From an uncultured Haloferula sp. (GTDB lineage Bacteria > Verrucomicrobiota > Verrucomicrobiae > Verrucomicrobiales > Akkermansiaceae): DNA of 12,021 bases. The notes under the pieces are model-generated. The model ran no database searches, was not told the DNA's origin, and saw nothing but the letters and a program-made list of their open reading frames with translations. The stretch spans positions 1-12,021 of the forward strand of contig CAMLOZ010000035.1 in assembly GCA_946481625.1 (NCBI GenBank). The letters run 5' to 3'. A program made the translations under genes and the position numbers. Below, in pieces: positions 8,104 through 12,021 of this stretch (positions are counted from its first letter, which is position 1; each line of letters begins with the position of its first letter).

Positions 8104-8838
8104 TCAGCCGCGGCGGCGGCGCAGCAGGCCGAGCAGGCCCAAGCCCCCGAGCAGCGCGGCGGACGGTTCGGGCACGGCGACCACCTGGAAGCCGGCGATG
8201 CCGCCCCACTCGTCGTTGTCGCGCATCTGCACGGTGAGGGTTTGCGAGGTGCCGCTGAGGCCGGTGAATACGGCATAGTTGGCACCGGCGTAGTCGGAGT
8301 TGCTGGTGGATGTCGTCTGCGTCAGCGTGGCATTCGAGCCGGAGATGCTCGCCGGGCCGAGCGTGCTGAAGTAGTAGGTGGTCGCGCCGTTGACGACCTC
8401 GCCCTCACGCCCGGCGACATCGGCGGAAAAATAGACGATGATGTTGTAGCTCGCGTACGGGATCTCGGAAATGGCGACCGAGGACGAGGTGACGGACGGG
8501 TTCCAAGCGGCCGGGCCGGCATTGAGGTAGCCGTTGAGCAGTTCCTTGTTGTTGGAGCCGTCGCCATCGGTCCCCGGGTGGCTGCCCTGGAGGCGCCACG
8601 CCCCCCAGGAGCCGTAGGAGATGTCGAGCGTAGTGCCCACCCCGGTGTCATCGATCAGGTCGTTGACCGTCTTGCCGACATAGGGGCTGCCGCCCGAGGG
8701 GACGGTGTTGTTCCAATTCGCGGCTGAGACCACGCCGGCGGAGGTGGTGACGGTGCCGAATTGATCGACGCTCCAACTGATGATCGCGGCGGGTGCCGTG
8801 GCCACGGTGGCGAGGGAAAGGACGAGGAGGGCTTTCAT
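8104..8838 (-). CDS. Small exported PEP-CTERM protein consisting of the shared module
   Basis: 244 residues. A signal peptide (MKALLVLSLATVATAPAA) is followed directly by one copy of the shared module (20-221). The C-terminus (222-244) is a textbook PEP-CTERM tag: VPEPS, a Gly/Leu hydrophobic helix, then RRRR. Proteins of this kind are sorted and processed by an exosortase at the inner membrane and are often tied to surface or extracellular polysaccharide. No other domain is present, so it is essentially the module on a sorting tag. In-frame ATGs also occur at 8856 and 8874. I chose 8838 because it gives a normal Lys-containing n-region, but none of the three has a Shine-Dalgarno. The ATG at 8874 lies 11 bases after the stop of the galactosidase gene, so the two are probably cotranscribed. 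Confidence 0.88.
   Translation of the reverse strand: MKALLVLSLATVATAPAAIISWSVDQFGTVTTSAGVVSAANWNNTVPSGGSPYVGKTVNDLIDDTGVGTTLDISYGSWGAWRLQGSHPGTDGDGSNNKELLNGYLNAGPAAWNPSVTSSSVAISEIPYASYNIIVYFSADVAGREGEVVNGATTYYFSTLGPASISGSNATLTQTTSTSNSDYAGANYAVFTGLSGTSQTLTVQMRDNDEWGGIAGFQVVAVPEPSAALLGGLGLLGLLRRRRG
8176..8781 (-). repeat. Shared module, copy B (PEP-CTERM protein)
   Basis: 202 residues (20-221), from ISWSVDQFGTV to GGIAGFQVVA, collinear with copy A apart from one residue. The last 63 bases of the coding strand, 8175-8237, are identical to 7371-7433 in copy A, which indicates a recent common origin or gene conversion. Confidence 0.9.
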
Positions 8839-8885
8839 GGATGAGTACGAGGTCATGGATGGGGTTTGTGTCATAGGGGGAGGGT

Positions 8886-11324
8886 TCAGGGGCGGCTCAG
8901 CCGGTAGAAGCGGCGGGCGGAGCCGAGCGGCACGATGGCGGAATTCGTCTGCGGCTGGGGATCGGCGGGCAGCCAATCGGAGAGGTCGTCGCTTTCCTCT
9001 AACAGCACGGTGCCGAGACCGTCGGGCCAGGTGAGAAGCGCGGTGGTGCCACCGGCCTGGGCCTCGATCTGAAGCCGCGCGGCGGGGAGAGGATCGGCTT
9101 GCGGGACGATCTGCACCGAGGCGATGCCAGCCCATTCGTTGTTGTCGCGCATCTGCACCGCGACCGTCTGGTCCTCGCCCGTCAGACCGCTGAAGACGGC
9201 ATAATTGGCATCGGGCCAGGCTTCGTCCGTCATCTGCGTGGTACGGGCGAAGGTCGCATTCGTGCCCGAGATACTGGCCGGGCCGGACGTGCTGAAGTAG
9301 TAGGTCGTGGTGCCGTCGCTGACTTGACCCTCCCGGCCTCCTTGATCGGAAGAGAAGTAAACGATGATATCGTAGTAGCCATGGGGAATCTGCGAGAGAG
9401 TGACGGAGGACCGCGTCGTCGGCGGGTTCCAGGTGGCCGGGCCGGCGTTGAGGTAGCCGTTCAACAAGCGCTTGTTCGAAGTGCCGTCGCCGTCGGCAGC
9501 CGGGTTGCTGCCCTGGATGCTCCATGTGTTGTAGGAGCTGTAGCTGATATCGAGCGTGGTCGGGAGGCCGCTGCTGTCGATCAGGTTGCTGAGCGGGTTG
9601 TCCGGCCACGAGTTGTTCCAGTTGGCAGCGGGAACCACGCCGGCGATGGCGCTGCCGCTGACCGTGCCGAAGCGGTCGTAGTTCCAGCCGACGATCTGCG
9701 GCGGACCGACCGGGGTTGCGACACGCGCTCCCGAATCGGGCGTCTCCCCGCCGGGCACGAGGGCGGAGACCACATAGTAGTACGTGGTGCCATTCTGCAC
9801 CGCGGTGTCCGTGAAGGAGGTTTCCGTCAACCCGTCCGCGATGACCGTGAAGGGGCCGCTTTCGGAGACCCCGCGCTTGAGCCGGTAGGACGCGGCGGAA
9901 GCGAGCGTTTCCCAATTCAAGTCAGCATGCCCGTCACCGGCGCTCGCGCCGGTCATCCAGGGCGTCGGCAGATGATTACCCGACAGACGGAAGAGCGCTG
10001 CGCCGTGCGGCGCGATGAAGGGCGAGAAGGTGCCGTCGTAGGGACCGAGGTCCGACTGGTCCCACAGCGAGCGGACCTGCGCGTCGCCGGTGAAACCGAG
10101 CACGGTGAGATCCACGGGAACATTCGCGCCGGCAGCGCCGGTATTGAAGATGGCGAGGTACTTGTCCGCGGAGCCTTCCGCATCCGCGATCCACGCGACC
10201 AGATCACCGCTGCGGAAAAGCTGGCGGTTGTGCGTGCTGTGCTGGTTGACCGCGAGAACCTCGTCGTTGGTGAGCAGCGAGAGCGTGAAGGCATCCATCT
10301 GCGTCATGTCGCCGCCATGGATGAGGGGCGATCGGGCGATGGCCCAGAGGCTCATCAGCGTGTACTGCTCGCTGGTCGTGAAGTTCGTCGTGCGACCGCT
10401 CGCCGTGGTACTTCCGCCTTGGATTTTTCCGAGCGGCAGCATGTCGGCATCCGGGAAGTGGCCGGGACCGCGATAGGGAGTCCAATCGTGCAGACGCTGG
10501 AACTGCTCGTAGAGCGCGCTCCAGTTGTCCCAGAAGTCATCGCTGATCCGCCATTGGTTGGCGTACTCCATCGCGTGCGCGCCGCGATCCACCGGCGTCT
10601 CGCCCGGCGAGGTGCTGAAGACGATGGGCCGCCCGGTCTTGTCGATCGCCTTGCGGATCGCCTCGATCTCCTTGAGGTGATAGGGCCGGCTGAGATCGTC
10701 GATCTTCACGAAGTCCACTTCCCATGAGGCGACCAGCTCCATCAGCGAATCGTAGTAGGCCTGCGCGCCCGGCTTGGTCATGTCCACGCCATACATGTCG
10801 GGGTTCCACGAGCAGGTGCTGTTGACGTCGGCGATGTCCTTCGCGGAATACGCGGTCCCCTTCACCGGCAGATCCTGCTGCCACGCCTGACGGGGAATGC
10901 CGCGCATCATGTGGATGCCGAACTTGAGTCCCTTGCCGTGGATGTAGTCGGCCAGCGGCTTGAAGCCCGCACCAGCAGTGGCGGAGGGGAAGCGGTTGGT
11001 CGCCGGGGTCAGGCGGCCCCATTCGTCCATGACCAGCGTGGCGTTGGCGTCGTAGTTGAAGCCGCTGGCATTCGGCTCGTACCACTGGATATCCACCGTG
11101 ATGAGGTTCCACCCGTGCGACAAAAGGTTCGCCGCCATGTAGTCGGCCTGGGCCTTGGTCTTGTCCTCGTTGACCGTGGTGCCGTAGAAGTCCCAGCTAT
11201 TCCACCCCATGACGGGGCGCTCCGCCCACGAGTGGAAGGCGGGCGGGGTTTGCGCCGGAAGAAAGGGAGCGAGGGCGATGGATAGGGCGACGGCTGGCAG
11301 CAGTCGCGTGATGGAAAGGATCAC
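8886..11324 (-). CDS. Secreted GH27 alpha-galactosidase-like glycosidase with FN3-like domain and shared module
   Basis: 812 residues from GTG, with a signal peptide at about 1-25. Residues 30-350 are a GH27/melibiase TIM barrel: MGWNSWDFYG (39-48), nucleophile Asp209 in VKIDD, acid/base Asp263 in WRISDD (four residues after Arg259), and GPGHFPDADMLPLG (286-299). These aspartates are assigned by the family pattern. The usual Asp-Asp galactose-binding pair reads VDIQW here (Asp78-Ile79). A beta-sandwich typical of the family follows (about 372-448), then an FN3-like domain (about 452-538), the shared module (545-740) and a short tail with DDLSDW ending in FYRLSRP. It should hydrolyse terminal alpha-galactosides outside the cytoplasm; beta-L-arabinopyranoside activity is also known in GH27. 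No Shine-Dalgarno precedes the GTG and no in-frame ATG fits better. A candidate promoter lies just upstream, and this is probably the first gene of a unit with the next two. Confidence 0.92.
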   Translation of the reverse strand: MILSITRLLPAVALSIALAPFLPAQTPPAFHSWAERPVMGWNSWDFYGTTVNEDKTKAQADYMAANLLSHGWNLITVDIQWYEPNASGFNYDANATLVMDEWGRLTPATNRFPSATAGAGFKPLADYIHGKGLKFGIHMMRGIPRQAWQQDLPVKGTAYSAKDIADVNSTCSWNPDMYGVDMTKPGAQAYYDSLMELVASWEVDFVKIDDLSRPYHLKEIEAIRKAIDKTGRPIVFSTSPGETPVDRGAHAMEYANQWRISDDFWDNWSALYEQFQRLHDWTPYRGPGHFPDADMLPLGKIQGGSTTASGRTTNFTTSEQYTLMSLWAIARSPLIHGGDMTQMDAFTLSLLTNDEVLAVNQHSTHNRQLFRSGDLVAWIADAEGSADKYLAIFNTGAAGANVPVDLTVLGFTGDAQVRSLWDQSDLGPYDGTFSPFIAPHGAALFRLSGNHLPTPWMTGASAGDGHADLNWETLASAASYRLKRGVSESGPFTVIADGLTETSFTDTAVQNGTTYYYVVSALVPGGETPDSGARVATPVGPPQIVGWNYDRFGTVSGSAIAGVVPAANWNNSWPDNPLSNLIDSSGLPTTLDISYSSYNTWSIQGSNPAADGDGTSNKRLLNGYLNAGPATWNPPTTRSSVTLSQIPHGYYDIIVYFSSDQGGREGQVSDGTTTYYFSTSGPASISGTNATFARTTQMTDEAWPDANYAVFSGLTGEDQTVAVQMRDNNEWAGIASVQIVPQADPLPAARLQIEAQAGGTTALLTWPDGLGTVLLEESDDLSDWLPADPQPQTNSAIVPLGSARRFYRLSRP
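9105..9692 (-). repeat. Shared module, copy C (near C-terminus of the galactosidase)
   Basis: 196 residues (545-740), from VGWNYDRFGTV to NNEWAGIASVQIV. It keeps AANWNN, TLDISY, LLNGYLNAGPA, YDIIVYFSSD, TTTYYF, ANYAVFSGL and VQMRDN. It lacks about six residues in the GGGSPW region of copy A. By hand count it agrees with copy A at roughly 60-65% of positions, so it is the most divergent of the three. Confidence 0.88.
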
Positions 11325-11357
11325 GTGAGGTCTTGGGTCGGCGGGCTTCGCAAAGTG

Positions 11358-11370
11358 CCGGAATATCCGG
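11358..11370. repeat. Inverted repeat CCGGA-ata-TCCGG in the galactosidase leader
   Basis: Two 5-base arms around a 3-base spacer. Outer GTG and CAC extend the symmetry with one extra base on one side. It falls just after the predicted transcription start of the galactosidase gene. It could be an operator or a small leader hairpin. Confidence 0.3.
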
Positions 11371-11383
11371 ACACGGGTTGCAG

Positions 11384-11412
11384 AAGATAGCAGCCCCCTC
11401 GTATTCCCCCAA
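11384..11412 (-). promoter_or_regulatory. Candidate sigma70-type promoter of the galactosidase unit
   Basis: On the minus strand TTGGGG (11412-11407), a 17-base spacer and TATCTT (11389-11384) lie in the 93-base gap before the galactosidase GTG, with TGC just before the -10 box as in extended -10 promoters. Transcription would start near 11377, giving a leader of about 50 bases. The -35 is only a half match. An inverted repeat GTATT-ccccc-AATAC (11401-11415) covers the -35 and could be an operator. Confidence 0.35.
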
Positions 11413-11417
11413 TACCC

Positions 11418-12021
11418 TCAACTGCGGGTATCCCCGCCGTTCCCCCGGCCGGTGATGTACTTCGCCACCGCCTCCGCCCGCGAGTGGACGTGCATCTTCT
11501 CGTAGATGTTCTTCAGGTAGCTGCGGATGGTCTCCACGCTCAGCGAGAGGCTGTCGGCAATCTCCTTGTTCACGAAGCCCTTCGCCAGCAGGTCCAGCAC
11601 CTCGGTCTCGCGCTGGCTCAGGCGGTCCATCTCGTTGCGGGCCTTGCCACGGCGCCGGAAAAACCCGGCCACACGGCGCGCGATGCCACTGGTCATCGGC
11701 ACCCCGCCGTGCAGGACGTCCAGCAAGGCGTTATGTAGTTCGCCCGGCGTGGAGTGCTTGAGCAGGTAGCCATCCGCCCCGGCCTCCAGCGCGGGAAAGA
11801 CCATCTCCTCGTCATCGGACGCGGTCAGGATCAGCACGCGGCTCTCCGGGAGCAATTCCTTGAGCCGCACCGTGCATTCGATGCCCGACATGCGCGGCAG
11901 GAAGATGTCCATGAGCACGATGTCCGGCTTCAGCGGCGGGATCGCTTGCAATGCCTCCTCGCCCGAGGAACAGGCGCAGACGCAGGAAAACCCCTCGAAC
12001 CCGTTCAACAGTCTTGCCCAC
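11418..12021 (-). CDS. NarL/FixJ-family LuxR-type response regulator, N-terminus cut by window edge
   Basis: About 200 residues are visible; the frame stays open to the window edge (it reads WARLLNGFEGF at the left), so the start and the acidic Asp-Asp pocket lie outside. The receiver shows its phosphoacceptor Asp at visible residue 38 (VLMDIFLPRMSG), a Thr in LILTAS and a conserved Lys at 88 (YLLKHSTPGEL). A LuxR-type helix-turn-helix occupies about 133-189 (LSQRETEVLDLLAKG, NKEIADSLSLSVETIR, HSRAEAVAKY). It should bind DNA as a dimer when phosphorylated. The galactosidase unit begins 93 bases past its stop, so that unit is a candidate target or at least a neighbour. A TTG at 12008 could be mistaken for a start, but the receiver would then be missing its first strand. 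Confidence 0.93.
   Translation of the reverse strand, partial: WARLLNGFEGFSCVCACSSGEEALQAIPPLKPDIVLMDIFLPRMSGIECTVRLKELLPESRVLILTASDDEEMVFPALEAGADGYLLKHSTPGELHNALLDVLHGGVPMTSGIARRVAGFFRRRGKARNEMDRLSQRETEVLDLLAKGFVNKEIADSLSLSVETIRSYLKNIYEKMHVHSRAEAVAKYITGRGNGGDTRS

Noticed and set aside
7372..9692. The three similar DNA blocks as a transposon or CRISPR-like repeat
   Set aside because: They are about 600 bases each, in frame within separate genes, encode a folded-looking domain, and have no terminal inverted repeats, transposase or regular spacers.
8839..9915. Upstream extension of the PEP-CTERM frame to a 603-codon ORF
   Set aside because: The extension runs out of frame through the galactosidase coding sequence and is rich in Arg/Pro without domains. 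The real start follows the galactosidase stop and gives a signal peptide.

Overview
The window looks like part of a high-GC chromosome from a member of the Verrucomicrobiota, probably near Luteolibacter or Haloferula. This rests on recognition, not a search. The supporting signs are a PEP-CTERM secreted protein, Ig, concanavalin-like and TSP3-like modules in one exported protein, weak or absent Shine-Dalgarno sequences, and verrucomicrobial-looking C-terminal modules. All six genes I can support lie on the minus strand, so transcription runs from high to low coordinates. No RNA genes, insertion sequences or CRISPR arrays were seen.

In transcription order: (1) 12021-11418, a NarL/FixJ-type LuxR response regulator whose N-terminus is cut by the window edge. 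(2) 11324-8886, a secreted GH27 alpha-galactosidase-like enzyme with an FN3-like module and a C-terminal module of about 196 residues. (3) 8838-8104, a small exported protein made almost only of that same module (202 residues) plus a PEP-CTERM anchor. (4) 8037-5641, a 798-residue exported protein with the same module at its N-terminus, then two Ig-like domains, a LamG/concanavalin-like region and a TSP3-like calcium motif. (5) A 502-base gap, 5640-5139, holding palindromes and a cluster of TGCAA motifs. (6) 5138-2358, a membrane sensor histidine kinase, overlapping by ATGA with (7) 2361 to beyond base 1, a cytoplasmic hybrid kinase (REC-PAS-HisKA-HATPase-REC-REC).

The most notable content is the shared module. 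Three consecutive genes carry one copy each, in three settings: appended to an enzyme, nearly alone on a surface anchor, and leading an adhesion-like multidomain protein. Two copies share about 75% of residues and a perfect 63-base DNA block, so they arose by recent duplication or have undergone gene conversion. I infer a locus for binding and degrading galactose-containing glycan, in which the module either binds the glycan or tethers the partners together. The flanking regulator and two-kinase relay are plausible controllers, but nothing in the sequence proves that link.
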